The notes: a model not told the origin generated them from the sequence alone. A DNA stretch of 64,000 nt from JAVBQO01 sp031548885 (GCA_031548885.1 JAVBQO010000002.1:99130-163129), one strand, 5' to 3'; positions 33,044 to 41,559 are shown, numbered from the stretch's first letter. A program made the numbers and translations.

Positions 33044-33210
33044 TGGATAATTTTTCGCAAGAGATTGGCAAATTAATGCACAGCTGGCCGGCGTGGTGTA
33101 TTGGGGTCGCGGTTGCTGTGATAGTAATAATTTTTGTAGTTTTTGAATTGGTGTACATCGATAGATGGCCATGGCGAAAAAGAAAGGGAAATAATGACAA
33201 AAAAAGTTAG
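33043..33210 (+). CDS. Small single-pass membrane protein between hrcA and grpE
   Basis: A 55-residue ORF starting MDNFSQEIGKLMHSWPAW. A strong hydrophobic helix (CIGVAVAVIVIIFVVFELVY, residues 19-38) is followed by a basic tail (RWPWRKRKGNNDKKS). The ATG overlaps the hrcA stop (TGATG), and the last 17 bases overlap the grpE start, so the three genes are coupled. The inside-positive tail predicts a cytoplasmic C terminus. No family recognised; the tight operon position supports that it is translated. Confidence 0.6.
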   Translation: MDNFSQEIGKLMHSWPAWCIGVAVAVIVIIFVVFELVYIDRWPWRKRKGNNDKKS

Positions 33211-33664
33211 CAAAATAGAGGAAGATCTGCTGCAAAAACTCGGCGAAACCGTCGAAGATTTGCAGCGCACGCGAGCTGATTTCGAAAACTATCGCAAACG
33301 TGTTGATGGCGAAAAGTCAGCCGCTCGCGAAGCTGGACGAATCAGCGCCGTTTCGAAAATTTTGCCGGTCATTGACGACATTGATCGTGCCACCAAACAT
33401 TTGCCGGAGCATTTGGCCGATGATAATTGGGCACGCGGAATCGCGACGCTTGCGAAAAACTTGGACAAATCATTGGAATCAATTGGCGTGCGAAAAGTCG
33501 ACGCGCAGCCTGGCACGCTATTCGACCCGGTGCTGCACAATGCGGTACAATTTGACGAAAACTCCGACGGTGACACCGAAGTTATCGAAACCGAATTGCA
33601 GCCCGGCTACATGCTGGACGGCGAAATTTTGCGGCCAGCTTTCGTCAAAGTAACCCGAAAATAG
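33194..33664 (+). CDS. grpE: GrpE nucleotide exchange factor
   Basis: A 156-residue GrpE, which releases ADP from DnaK. The coiled coil ETVEDLQRTRADFENYRKR, and GVRKVDAQPGTLFDPVLHNA with ETELQPGYMLDGEILRPAFVKV are diagnostic. The start at 33194 (MTKKVSKIEEDLL) is preceded by AAAGGGA; an earlier in-frame start would sit inside the small membrane-protein ORF. dnaK and dnaJ are 4.5 and 8 kb away, so the chaperone genes are dispersed. Confidence 0.95.
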   Translation: MTKKVSKIEEDLLQKLGETVEDLQRTRADFENYRKRVDGEKSAAREAGRISAVSKILPVIDDIDRATKHLPEHLADDNWARGIATLAKNLDKSLESIGVRKVDAQPGTLFDPVLHNAVQFDENSDGDTEVIETELQPGYMLDGEILRPAFVKVTRK

Positions 33665-33765
33665 TGTTGTTGAATTTGCGAAAACTATTGCATCGCCGAG
33701 ACAAACCGAGTAATCTCATATGTAGCGTTTAGCGAAAACGAAATATAACACATGTGGGGGTTCAA

Positions 33766-34158
33766 ATGAGTCAGCGAAAAGGTCTAATTACTGGCGTCGT
33801 CATAGTTGTTTTGGTGGCGATTGTCGCCGTAGTCGGCGTGGTTTTGTGGAACAATAACAAAGACAAAGATCAGGCGACGGAAACGACAACTTTGCAACAG
33901 CCAGCGGAAAATCAAGCGATTGCGTACGATGGCGTCGATGGCAAAACAGCGCTGGAACTTTTGAAAAGTACGTACCAAGTTGAGGTCCAGACCTACGACG
34001 GCGTCGGCGAATTCGTGACTTCGATCAATGGTCAATCGGCTGACGACACGCATTTCTGGTCATTCTATGTGAACGGCGAAATGGCAGCAGTTGGCGCGGG
34101 CGATTATCAGACGAAATCTGGGGAAAAGATTGAATGGAAACTCGACGAAATCAAATAA
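33766..34158 (+). CDS. DUF4430-like membrane-anchored protein
   Basis: A 130-residue protein with an N-terminal transmembrane helix (about residues 8-28) and an extracytoplasmic domain. The pattern GKTALELLKSTY ... FVTSINGQSADDTHFWSFYVNGEMAAVGAGDY is that of DUF4430, the beta domain also found at the C terminus of transcobalamin-like proteins. The downstream gene overlaps it by 25 bp and encodes a small-molecule transporter-like membrane protein, so a surface ligand-capture role (possibly a cobamide or related vitamin) is a reasonable guess. Confidence 0.75.
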   Translation: MSQRKGLITGVVIVVLVAIVAVVGVVLWNNNKDKDQATETTTLQQPAENQAIAYDGVDGKTALELLKSTYQVEVQTYDGVGEFVTSINGQSADDTHFWSFYVNGEMAAVGAGDYQTKSGEKIEWKLDEIK

Positions 34159-34667
34159 TCATCGCAGTTTTGTTGGTCGCGCTGATTGTCGGCGCACGAC
34201 TGATTCCGCACGCGCCAAATTTCGCGCCAGTCGCGGCCGCGGCGTTATTCGCTGGCGTGTATTTGCGAAAAAGTTGGGCGATCTTGCTACCGATTTCTGG
34301 GCTGATGATTTCCGACATGTTTTTGACGAATTACGGCATGACGATGCGATTGGCGGTTTATGGCTCGTTCATGCTAGTCGGCCTGATTGGCTGGATGATT
34401 GCGAAAAAACCGAAGTTTGCGCGAATTTTGGCTGGAACTTTGGCGGGATCTGTCGCGTTTTATTTGATTACGAACCTGGTAATTTTCTACCCGGAAATGT
34501 ATGTGCAAAATTTCGCAGGTCAGATGCAATCATATGTCAACGCGCTACCGTTTTTCCGCTGGACATTGGCGGGCGATCTGTTCTATAGCGGCGTGCTGTT
34601 TGGTGACTACGCGCCGGCGAAATCTTTCGCTGCCCAGCGAAAATCTGCTGCAATTGTTGCCAAGTAA
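34134..34667 (+). CDS. DUF6580/ECF S-component-like membrane protein
   Basis: A 177-residue protein with about five transmembrane helices. The opening RLIPHAPNFAPVAAAALFAG, then ISGLMISDMFLTNYGMTMRLAVYGSFMLV and ending DLFYSGVLFG fit the DUF6580 family, which resembles vitamin-uptake S components. It overlaps the DUF4430-like gene by 25 bp. A two-part uptake or binding unit is inferred from this coupling; no ECF ATPase genes are nearby. Confidence 0.72.
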   Translation: METRRNQIIIAVLLVALIVGARLIPHAPNFAPVAAAALFAGVYLRKSWAILLPISGLMISDMFLTNYGMTMRLAVYGSFMLVGLIGWMIAKKPKFARILAGTLAGSVAFYLITNLVIFYPEMYVQNFAGQMQSYVNALPFFRWTLAGDLFYSGVLFGDYAPAKSFAAQRKSAAIVAK

Positions 34668-34682
34668 CGAAAGGCTGCGAAA

Positions 34683-35342
34683 ATGTTTGGGCGAATTATG
34701 GAAATCCGTCATGACGGCGGAAAATTGGAATTAAAACCGATTGCGAAAGACGACATGAAGTCTTTTCTGCCGCATATACAAAAACACTCAGTTTTGCGTT
34801 ATTGGGGTGCGGATTTTGCAGATGCGCCGACTATCGAAACCGAAGAAGAGTATTATGAAGCGTGGCGAAAAGACAAAGGCAGTTTTGTCTGTGGGATTTT
34901 TTTCGATGACAGAATGATTGGTTTCGCGACGTTGTTTGACATCGTCGAAGCAAATGGGTTGAAAGTTGGATCGAGCTCGCTGATGATTTTCGACAAAGAT
35001 TTTTGGGGCAAAGGTATCGCTGGCGCCGTCCACAAAGCGCGGCTGATGTACGCGTTCGAACAGTTGAATATGTCGGTAATAAAATCCGGCATAAATATCG
35101 AAAACCATGCCAGCAAAAAAGCCGTGAAAAGTGTGGGTTACGTTGAAACGGCTACGAATCGAAACACGAGCTTTGTCGATGGAAAATTTGCTCATACGAT
35201 ACTGTATCAATGTGTCAATCCGTTCGAATACGAATGGAATTGTTGGTGGCACGGCGATGAAATTCCGGCGGAAAATTTCGCAGCGCGTGAAAGAACTTTG
35301 GCGGCGATTGAGTGGGCGCACGAAAATGTGGAGTTGATTTAG
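34683..35342 (+). CDS. GNAT family N-acetyltransferase
   Basis: A 219-residue protein of the RimJ/RimL-like GNAT group. LELKPIAKDDMKSFLPHI opens the fold, SSSLMIFDKDFWGKGIAGAVHKARLMYAF is the acetyl-CoA-binding motif A (Q/RxxGxG/A as WGKGIAG), and SGINIENHASKKAVKSVGYV is motif B. The C-terminal 40 residues are an extension. It probably acetylates an amine on a small molecule or protein N terminus. Its stop (TAG) overlaps the GTG of the next gene. Confidence 0.85.
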   Translation: MFGRIMEIRHDGGKLELKPIAKDDMKSFLPHIQKHSVLRYWGADFADAPTIETEEEYYEAWRKDKGSFVCGIFFDDRMIGFATLFDIVEANGLKVGSSSLMIFDKDFWGKGIAGAVHKARLMYAFEQLNMSVIKSGINIENHASKKAVKSVGYVETATNRNTSFVDGKFAHTILYQCVNPFEYEWNCWWHGDEIPAENFAARERTLAAIEWAHENVELI

Positions 35343-35854
35343 TGAAAAAGTGGGTGGGTGTAATTGGCACGCGCGAAGTTGATGACGAAATTCGCGAAAA
35401 GTTGCGCAGCGAAGTGGCGAAATATATTCTGCGTGATTTCGGCATTGTGTCCGGAGGAGGCACAGGCGCAGATCACGAAGCTGCGAAAACTGCGTTTGAA
35501 ATGGGCGCGGATTTGAAAATATTTTTGCCAACGACTTTGAACGATTACGAAAAAGGTTTGTTGGCGCGTGCAAAACGTGGTCGCTGTAACGAGAACGATG
35601 CGATTGAAACGATTGAGCTTTTACGAAAGATTAAAAATGAATCGCCCGAAGCAATCATTGAACCCTCACGATTTAGTGAGGTTGATGCGCAAGCTTTGTT
35701 GGCGCGAAACCATTTGATTGTTGACCAATCCGACGAGATTTTGGCTTTTCGCATTAACGAAAGTAGTGGCACGACCTATACGTGCGATTTGGCGAAAAAG
35801 CGTGGAAAGTCGGTGCAAATTTTCGATTTCATGCGCGATGACGTGAATTACTAA
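35342..35854 (+). CDS. SLOG/DprA-like Rossmann-fold protein
   Basis: A 170-residue protein with a Rossmann-like fold of the LOG/DprA superfamily: VGVIGTREVDDEIREKL, then the nucleotide-binding IVSGGGTGADHEAAKTAFEMG and KIFLPTTLNDYEKG. Such domains bind nucleotides, nucleotide-derived signals or single-stranded DNA. It lacks the DprA C-terminal domain. The GTG start overlaps the stop of the GNAT gene (TAGTG). Exact role unknown. Confidence 0.75.
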   Translation: MKKWVGVIGTREVDDEIREKLRSEVAKYILRDFGIVSGGGTGADHEAAKTAFEMGADLKIFLPTTLNDYEKGLLARAKRGRCNENDAIETIELLRKIKNESPEAIIEPSRFSEVDAQALLARNHLIVDQSDEILAFRINESSGTTYTCDLAKKRGKSVQIFDFMRDDVNY

Positions 35855-35900
35855 ACTCGACTTAACTAGATTTCGCAAAAATCTCGGCTAAACTAAAATC

Positions 35901-36611
35901 ATGAGTACAGAAATTAATATTCACGACGCGCAAACGGCGATTTTGCGCGAATTATTGTTCAAGCCAACGGCGAAATTTAGCGAATTGCGTCGCGCGGCGG
36001 ATTTAGATAGCGACCATTTTAACTTTCATTTGCAACGTTTGGTGGAATTGAAATTGGTTGCAAAAACCGAAAATGGTTACAAATTGACGGTCAAAGGCAA
36101 AGAATACGCCAACAAACTTGATACCGACAACAACACGATCGAACGGCAGCCGAAAGTTGCGGTTGTTTTGATAATTTCGCGTCAAAATAACGGTCGCCAA
36201 GAGTTCGTATTTCAGCAGCGACGCAAAAATCCCTATTTTGGTTTTTGGGGTCGGCCAACTGGAAAAGTCCGTTGGGGCGAAACAATCGCCGAAACGGCCA
36301 AGCGCGAATGTCTAGAGGAAACCGGACTGGATGGCGATTTCCAGATCAAAGGTGTCTATCATGAACTCGTCAAACTAGAAGGCGATCACGAAGCAGTAGA
36401 AGACAAAATATTCTTCCTATGTAGCTGCGAAAATCCAACAGGAGATTTTATCGCAGAATTCGAAGGCGGACATAACGAATGGCTGGCGTTCGATGAATTG
36501 TTAGATGGGCGCAAAATTTTTGCTAATTTCAAAAACTCCGAAGTCATACTAGACGGTGGAAAATATTGGTTCGACGAGGCAACGAAACGATATGCAAAAG
36601 ATGAATTTTAG
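35901..36611 (+). CDS. Winged-helix/NUDIX fusion protein
   Basis: A 236-residue fusion. Residues 8-75 form a winged helix-turn-helix (AILRELLFKPTAKFSELRRA ... HLQRLVELKLVAKT); residues 85-225 are a NUDIX domain with an intact box at 121-143 (GKVRWGE ... RECLEETGL). NrtR-type regulators have the reverse domain order (NUDIX then HTH) and an inactive box, so this may be an active hydrolase with its own DNA-binding domain. TAAACT ends six bases before the ATG. Its 3' end overlaps the convergent TrmB-like gene by 4 bp. Confidence 0.85.
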   Translation: MSTEINIHDAQTAILRELLFKPTAKFSELRRAADLDSDHFNFHLQRLVELKLVAKTENGYKLTVKGKEYANKLDTDNNTIERQPKVAVVLIISRQNNGRQEFVFQQRRKNPYFGFWGRPTGKVRWGETIAETAKRECLEETGLDGDFQIKGVYHELVKLEGDHEAVEDKIFFLCSCENPTGDFIAEFEGGHNEWLAFDELLDGRKIFANFKNSEVILDGGKYWFDEATKRYAKDEF

Positions 36612-37351
36612 TCCAAACTTTTCCAAATAATCCCAAATTGCTCGCGCTGCAACGAAGCGATCGCTGTGTTTTCGATCACGATTCCGCGCAAAATGTTCAT
36701 GTCGCCGAGCGAGATAAATGCGACTTTTGTGCCGTAAATGATGGTGTAGCTGCGCGGAATGACCGATGAGTTTCGCAGCCAGCGCCGCTCGGACTTTTCG
36801 TCTATTGCACCGCCATCGCCGACCGCGATTGTTTGGACGAACACGTCAGCCGCGATGCGCCGGCGCGTGAACGACGCGAAATTGTGATAAATATATTCGC
36901 GTACGGTCGCCGTCGAAATGACATGATAGCGCCGTTCAGGTAAAGATTTCGTTGTGTTTATAACATCACGCAAAATATTCGCGATTCCTTCGTTGCCTTC
37001 GAAAAATGTTGCGAATGACGGCTCGTTGATTTGTCCGAATTGGCCGTGCAGGTCGGCAATATATTCGTCAATATGCGAGGTTGACTGGGCGATTTCGTGT
37101 TGTTTCTCGGCGAAAATGTCGCGAATTATTTTGGGGTCGGCGGCGGAAAATTGTCGGCGTGCGCCGATTTTTTGGTATGTGACGAGTCCGACGCCAGCGA
37201 GCTTTTTGATTGATTCGTAGACGGTGCCGCGGTTTTGGCCGGTATGTTCGGCGACGGCGCGGATGGAACTTTTTTCGCGGGCTAGCAGCGATTCGTAGAT
37301 TTTCTGGTCGCGCTTTGTTAAGCCGATTAGTGACAATAGCGACGAATTCAT
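36608..37351 (-). CDS. TrmB-family transcriptional regulator
   Basis: A 247-residue regulator. The winged helix (LIGLTKRDQKIYESLLAREKS, VAEHTGQNRGTVYESIKKLAGVGLVTYQ) is followed by a helical linker and a phospholipase-D-like ligand domain (YHVISTATVREYI ... VAFISLGDMNILRGIVIEN), as in TrmB sugar-responsive regulators. The start at 37351 was chosen because TATAAT on this strand (37364-37359) ends seven bases before it; longer in-frame extension is likely untranslated. Target genes unknown. Confidence 0.85.
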   Translation of the reverse strand: MNSSLLSLIGLTKRDQKIYESLLAREKSSIRAVAEHTGQNRGTVYESIKKLAGVGLVTYQKIGARRQFSAADPKIIRDIFAEKQHEIAQSTSHIDEYIADLHGQFGQINEPSFATFFEGNEGIANILRDVINTTKSLPERRYHVISTATVREYIYHNFASFTRRRIAADVFVQTIAVGDGGAIDEKSERRWLRNSSVIPRSYTIIYGTKVAFISLGDMNILRGIVIENTAIASLQREQFGIIWKSLD

Positions 37352-37468
37352 AGATTTGATTATAGTACAATACTGATTTTTGTCATAAATAAACAGCCAT
37401 TTCGCGTTAAATTTGCGAAAAAAATTACTTACTATGAATCGTGCAATACCAAATAGGGAAGGAATGAT

Positions 37469-38046
37469 ATGGCGAATAGAATAGCAAGATTGTATGAAAA
37501 CGGCGACAATCCGGCTGCCCCGGACCGGGCGATAATGGGTTTCTCTAGGAGTGCTTACCCGACGCCGTTTGAAGATTTCGCGGCTGACATGGCGGAAATT
37601 GGTTATCAGGTGGATCATGTCGGAGGCATGAGAGGCGTGGAAGCTGGCGATCAGGTAACGCTTCCTAACGGCAGTGTGCATAATATTGAGGAAGGAACGG
37701 TTGCTGCTTTTGATTGGCGCGACGAGCCGATAAGTACGCCGTTTGGAAGCATGGTCTCGATGACTATGTCGCTATCCGTCCGCCGATTCCCGAGGGGAAA
37801 TTGAGAAAAATTGCCGGTGTCGTGCTCGGCTTTGTAGACGAGGGCGGTGATGGTAAGTATTTTGCTAATAATACAGAGTGCCAGCCGGATTATCATGATT
37901 CTGCACGATCTATCGCGGAAAAGGGTCATGTTTGTGACGGGGATTATATCGATCCGGACTATAGTTTGTCGCAGGAGCTACGTGCGAAACGAGCCGCCGT
38001 CGAAGCTCGGAACCTAGCGATCGAAACGGCCGCGTACGGAACATAG
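37469..38046 (+). pseudogene. Hypothetical gene split by a frameshift
   Basis: Two overlapping reading frames look like one protein. Frame A starts at 37469 (MANRIARLYENGDNP, with GGAAGG upstream) and reads sensibly to about 37730 (VAAFDWRDEP). Frame B, displaced by one base, reads sensibly from about 37715 (KYAVWKHGLDDYVAIRPP) to the stop at 38046. The tail of frame A (SMTMSLSVRRFPRGN) looks like out-of-frame sequence. A -1 type shift near 37715-37735 would give one protein of about 190 residues. It may be a mutation, an assembly error or programmed. No family recognised. Confidence 0.55.
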
Positions 38047-38077
38047 TTTGTTTTGTGACGGATTAGAAAATATAGAA

Positions 38078-38115
38078 CTAGCACTCTTGACACGCGAGTG
38101 CTAGTTTTTTATACT
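38078..38115 (+). promoter_or_regulatory. CIRCE operator 1 and dnaK promoter
   Basis: TAGCACTC-N9-GAGTGCTAG (38079-38104) matches the HrcA operator TTAGCACTC-N9-GAGTGCTAA. The 9-bp spacer contains the -35 TTGACA (38087-38092), and -10 TATACT follows at 38110-38115 with 17-bp spacing, so bound HrcA would cover the promoter. Confidence 0.93.
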
Positions 38116-38122
38116 TAACGTA

Positions 38123-38149
38123 TTGGCAATCGGATACGACGAGTGCTAA
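38123..38149 (+). promoter_or_regulatory. CIRCE operator 2 (degenerate left half)
   Basis: TTGGCAATC-N9-GAGTGCTAA. The right half is perfect, the left half matches 7 of 9 bases, and the 9-bp spacing is exact. It lies 19 bp after the first operator. TTGGCA with TAAAAT 18 bp downstream could be a second promoter. Confidence 0.75.
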
Positions 38150-38212
38150 AATAGAATACGAAAACCGCTGCGAGAGTTTTCGCAGAATTTATTAAACGAA
38201 AAGGAGAGCAGA

Positions 38213-40105
38213 ATGGGCAAAATTATCGGAATCGACCTCGGTACAACCAACAGCGCGGTGGCGTACATGTTGGCGGGCAAACCGGAAATTATCGCCAATG
38301 CCGAAGGCGATCGCACGACGCCATCAGTGGTGGCGATCAACAAATCGGGCGAACGTTTGGTTGGTAAGGTCGCGCAGCGCCAACGCGTCACGAATGCGAA
38401 AAACACGATTTACAGCGTGAAACGCTTGATTGGTCGCAAATTCAAAGACGCCGAAGTCCAAAAAGACATCAAAATTTCGCCGTTCGAAATCGTCGAGCAC
38501 AAAGGCGGCGTCGGCGTCAAAATGGACGGCAAAGAATACACGCCGGAAGAAGTTTCGGCGATGATTCTATCAAAATTGAAAGCCGACGCGGAAAAATTCC
38601 TGGGCGAACCGGTTACCGAAGCGGTTATCACCGTTCCAGCGTACTTCGACGATTCGCAGCGCCAGGCTACCAAAGACGCTGGCAAAATCGCTGGGCTAGA
38701 AGTCAAGCGAATTATTAACGAGCCGACCGCTGCGGCACTGGCGTACGGGTTAGACAAAAAGTCAGAAGAGAAAATCGCCGTGTTCGACCTCGGTGGAGGT
38801 ACGTTCGACGTGTCGATTTTGGAACTGGGCGACGGCGTTTTCGAGGTAAAATCGACGAACGGCGACACGCACCTCGGCGGCGAGGACTTTGACAACCGCA
38901 TCGTGAACCATTTCATCGACGTGTTTAAGGGCGAAAACGGCATTGATCTGTCCAAAGACAACGCCGCCATGCAGCGCCTGAAGGACGAAGCCGAAAAAGC
39001 CAAAAAAGAATTGTCGAGCGCGACCGAATACGAAGTCAACTTGCCGTTCATCACGGCCGACGCCGACGGTCCGAAGCATTTCGAATACAAATTGACGCGT
39101 GCGGAATTGGAAAAATTAGTAGCAGATTTGGTTGACGCGACGGCTGGGCCTTGCGAAAAGGCGCTAAAAGACGCCGGACTGACTGCGAAAGATATCGACG
39201 AAATCGTGTTGGTTGGTGGTATGACGCGCATGCCAGCGGTTGTGGAAAAAGTGAAGAAAATTTTCGGCAAAGATCCGATGCAAGGTGTGAATCCAGACGA
39301 AGTTGTCGCTGTCGGCGCAGCGATTCAGGGTGGCGTTTTGGCGGGCGATGTGAAGGATGTTTTGTTGCTGGACGTGACGCCGCTATCGCTGGGAATTGAG
39401 ACAATGGGTAGTGTTTCGACGAAACTTATCGACCGAAATACGACGATTCCAACATCGAAATCCGAGACGTTTTCGACCGCGGCCGACAATCAACCGCAAG
39501 TCGAAATCCACGTGTTGCAGGGCGAGCGCGAAATGGCTAGCGACAACAAATCGCTTGGTAAGTTCGTGTTGGACGGCATCGCGCCCGCGCCGCGTGGCGT
39601 GCCGCAAATCGAGGTCACATTCAACCTCGACGCGAACGGCATTTTGAACGTTACCGCGAAGGACAAAGGCACTGGCAAAGAGCAGTCGATCACGATCCAA
39701 AACTCGGGCAATTTGTCCAAGGACGACATCGAAAAAGCTGCGAAAGATGCCGAAACGCACGCCGACGAAGACAAGAAAAAGCGCGAATTAATCGACGCGC
39801 GAAACATGTTGGAAAACATGATTTACCAGGCGGAAAAAATGCCGAAAGAATTCGACGGTAAAATCAGCGACGACGACAAAAAGGAGATCGCCGACGCCGT
39901 AGAAGTTGCGAAAAAGGACAAAGACTCGGACGATTTGGACACGTTGAAATCCGCGTACGACAAACTGAGCGAATTAGTTCAATCGATTGGTGCGAAATTG
40001 TACCAACAAGCCGACGCAGAAAAATCCGACGAAGGCGAAAAATCGGACAAAAAAGACGAGCCGGTCGAAGGCGAGGTTGTCGACGAGAAAAAATCCGAAA
40101 AGTAG
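38213..40105 (+). CDS. dnaK: DnaK (Hsp70) chaperone
   Basis: A 630-residue Hsp70. The nucleotide-binding domain starts IIGIDLGTTNSAVAYM; AVFDLGGGTFDVSIL and VLVGGMTRMPAV are family signatures. The substrate-binding domain (DVTPLSLGIETMG) is followed by the helical lid and an acidic tail ending KKDEPVEGEVVDEKKSEK. GGAGAG precedes the ATG. It is controlled by two CIRCE sites upstream, so HrcA in this window is the expected repressor. It is followed by a terminator at 40127. Confidence 0.98.
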   Translation: MGKIIGIDLGTTNSAVAYMLAGKPEIIANAEGDRTTPSVVAINKSGERLVGKVAQRQRVTNAKNTIYSVKRLIGRKFKDAEVQKDIKISPFEIVEHKGGVGVKMDGKEYTPEEVSAMILSKLKADAEKFLGEPVTEAVITVPAYFDDSQRQATKDAGKIAGLEVKRIINEPTAAALAYGLDKKSEEKIAVFDLGGGTFDVSILELGDGVFEVKSTNGDTHLGGEDFDNRIVNHFIDVFKGENGIDLSKDNAAMQRLKDEAEKAKKELSSATEYEVNLPFITADADGPKHFEYKLTRAELEKLVADLVDATAGPCEKALKDAGLTAKDIDEIVLVGGMTRMPAVVEKVKKIFGKDPMQGVNPDEVVAVGAAIQGGVLAGDVKDVLLLDVTPLSLGIETMGSVSTKLIDRNTTIPTSKSETFSTAADNQPQVEIHVLQGEREMASDNKSLGKFVLDGIAPAPRGVPQIEVTFNLDANGILNVTAKDKGTGKEQSITIQNSGNLSKDDIEKAAKDAETHADEDKKKRELIDARNMLENMIYQAEKMPKEFDGKISDDDKKEIADAVEVAKKDKDSDDLDTLKSAYDKLSELVQSIGAKLYQQADAEKSDEGEKSDKKDEPVEGEVVDEKKSEK

Positions 40106-40126
40106 CCAGCTGCTTTTGCCGTGACC

Positions 40127-40152
40127 AGAGGCGATTCTTTGATCGCCTCTTT
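40127..40152 (+). terminator. Terminator after dnaK
   Basis: The stem AGAGGCGAT/ATCGCCTCT with loop TCTTTG is followed by TT and then the TATAAT promoter of the next gene. The T run is short, but the stem is strong. Confidence 0.7.
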
Positions 40153-40166
40153 GGTATAATCAACTC

Positions 40167-41078
40167 ATGACACCAGATGAGTTGTCCGAATTGATCAAAA
40201 CGGCTGGTATTCAGAAGAAAATCGCCAGCGAAAAATACCTGGGTAGCGGCGAGTCAAATGATACATACGGCGTTGCGTTTGACGATAATGATAGCGTTGT
40301 CGTCAGGATTTCCCGACGTGTTGGCCGAACAAGTTTGACCCGAGAAGCGCCAGCGCTCAAAGCATTGAATGTGCTGAGAATTCCGAAAGTGCTGTTTTTT
40401 GATCCCGAAAAATCTTTTCGCGGTCGATTATGGGTCGTCGAAAGCTTTGTCTCTGGCGCGACGCCACGTCGACTCACAATTCCGCAGTTGTATAATTTGG
40501 GAAAATTGCTCGCCCAGGTTCACAAAACCAAATCAAAACAAAAAGCTATCAATCTAAAAAAGCTGTTTTTGCTGGCCAGTAGATCGTTTGGCGACGAAGC
40601 GTACCTATTGAATCATCCGCACCAAAAATTGCGAAAAGTAATCAAAAATCAACTTAAGATTATTAACGAAAAACAACCAATTTTCGATAAAATCACGCCG
40701 TCGCTTATTCACGCTGATGTCACGCCGAATGTTTTGGTGGATGGCGATGAAGTTGGTTTGATCGATTGGGAATTTGCGAAATATAATGATCCGATGGCGG
40801 ATTTCGCGACAGTTTTTTACGAAGATATTTCGTATCACAACGACAAATGGCGTATCAAGATTTCGCCCGACGAGAAAGCGGCGTTGTTCGACGGCTATCG
40901 GCAAGCCGGCGGCGAAATCGACGAAAATCGTTTGCGGTTTTGGATACGGTTTGACAAAGTTTGCGCGCTGATTTTTCTGTATTGGAAATTGAATATTTTT
41001 GACGAAAATATTGAACTAGATGAACGAGCAATTCTGCGTGAGGATTTCGAGAACTTGCTTGATTCTGTGATTGATTAG
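40167..41078 (+). CDS. Aminoglycoside phosphotransferase/choline kinase-like protein
   Basis: A 303-residue small-molecule kinase of the APH/ChoK fold. The catalytic loop is LIHADVTPNVLVDG and the metal-binding strand is VGLIDWEFAKYNDPMADFATVFY. The N-lobe carries YGVAFDDNDSVVVRISRR and the hinge VVESFVSGATPRRL. Substrates in this family range from choline and homoserine to antibiotics, and nothing here decides between them. The ATG is six bases after TATAAT (40155-40160). Confidence 0.83.
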   Translation: MTPDELSELIKTAGIQKKIASEKYLGSGESNDTYGVAFDDNDSVVVRISRRVGRTSLTREAPALKALNVLRIPKVLFFDPEKSFRGRLWVVESFVSGATPRRLTIPQLYNLGKLLAQVHKTKSKQKAINLKKLFLLASRSFGDEAYLLNHPHQKLRKVIKNQLKIINEKQPIFDKITPSLIHADVTPNVLVDGDEVGLIDWEFAKYNDPMADFATVFYEDISYHNDKWRIKISPDEKAALFDGYRQAGGEIDENRLRFWIRFDKVCALIFLYWKLNIFDENIELDERAILREDFENLLDSVID

Positions 41079-41193
41079 TTTGTGAAATCCTGCAAACTAA
41101 TATGATCTCGAGATATCGCCAAGATTGCTTTGCCGATTGCGAAAATCTCACAAAAAGCGCATAATTGGCTACAGTCAAACTAGCAAAAAAATA

Positions 41194-41517
41194 ATGAAAA
41201 AGTCCAAAACCAAAACAATCGTCCCGAAAAAATACTGCGTCGGCAAAAACTGCCAAACCACGCATCACATCATTAACCCCGTGATTTTGGTAATGGGTTT
41301 GATCGCGCCGATCGCCAGCATTCCGCAAGCCGTGCAAATCTATGCGTCGCATTCGGCGGCCGGCGTGTCGTTGCTGACGTGGGTATTTTTCGCAATTTAT
41401 AACGGATTGATGATTGTGTACGGTGCGGTGCATGGGCTGAAGCCGATCATCATTAGCAACATCATTTGGGTAGTTTTGGAAATTTTTGTGATAACGGGAA
41501 TTGTGATGTACTCTTAG
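41194..41517 (+). CDS. PQ-loop (SemiSWEET-like) membrane protein
   Basis: A 107-residue protein with three transmembrane helices. The PQ motif is in LIAPIASIPQAVQIYASHSAAGVS with SLLTWVFFAIYNGLMIVYG after it, the layout of SemiSWEET transporters, which dimerise to carry sugars or other small solutes. The N terminus has a basic stretch and two cysteines (CVGKNC). The start ATG at 41194 is chosen over an upstream in-frame start because the intervening sequence looks intergenic. The 3' end overlaps the dnaJ CIRCE by a few bases. Confidence 0.8.
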   Translation: MKKSKTKTIVPKKYCVGKNCQTTHHIINPVILVMGLIAPIASIPQAVQIYASHSAAGVSLLTWVFFAIYNGLMIVYGAVHGLKPIIISNIIWVVLEIFVITGIVMYS

Positions 41518-41551
41518 CACTCTTGACGCGTGAGTGCTAGAGCGATAAAAT
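41514..41551 (+). promoter_or_regulatory. CIRCE operator and dnaJ promoter
   Basis: TTAGCACTC-N9-GAGTGCTAG (41514-41540) is a near-perfect CIRCE. The -35 TTGACG (41523-41528) lies in its spacer, and -10 TAAAAT (41546-41551) follows at 17 bp. The dnaJ ATG comes only eight bases after the -10 box. Confidence 0.93.
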
Positions 41552-41559
41552 ATACATCA

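Noticed and set aside
38410..39270. Long reverse-strand ORFs inside dnaK, rny and the DUF11 protein
   Set aside because: They are shadows of strongly biased codon use in secure genes, with low-complexity Ser/Thr/Arg-rich translations.
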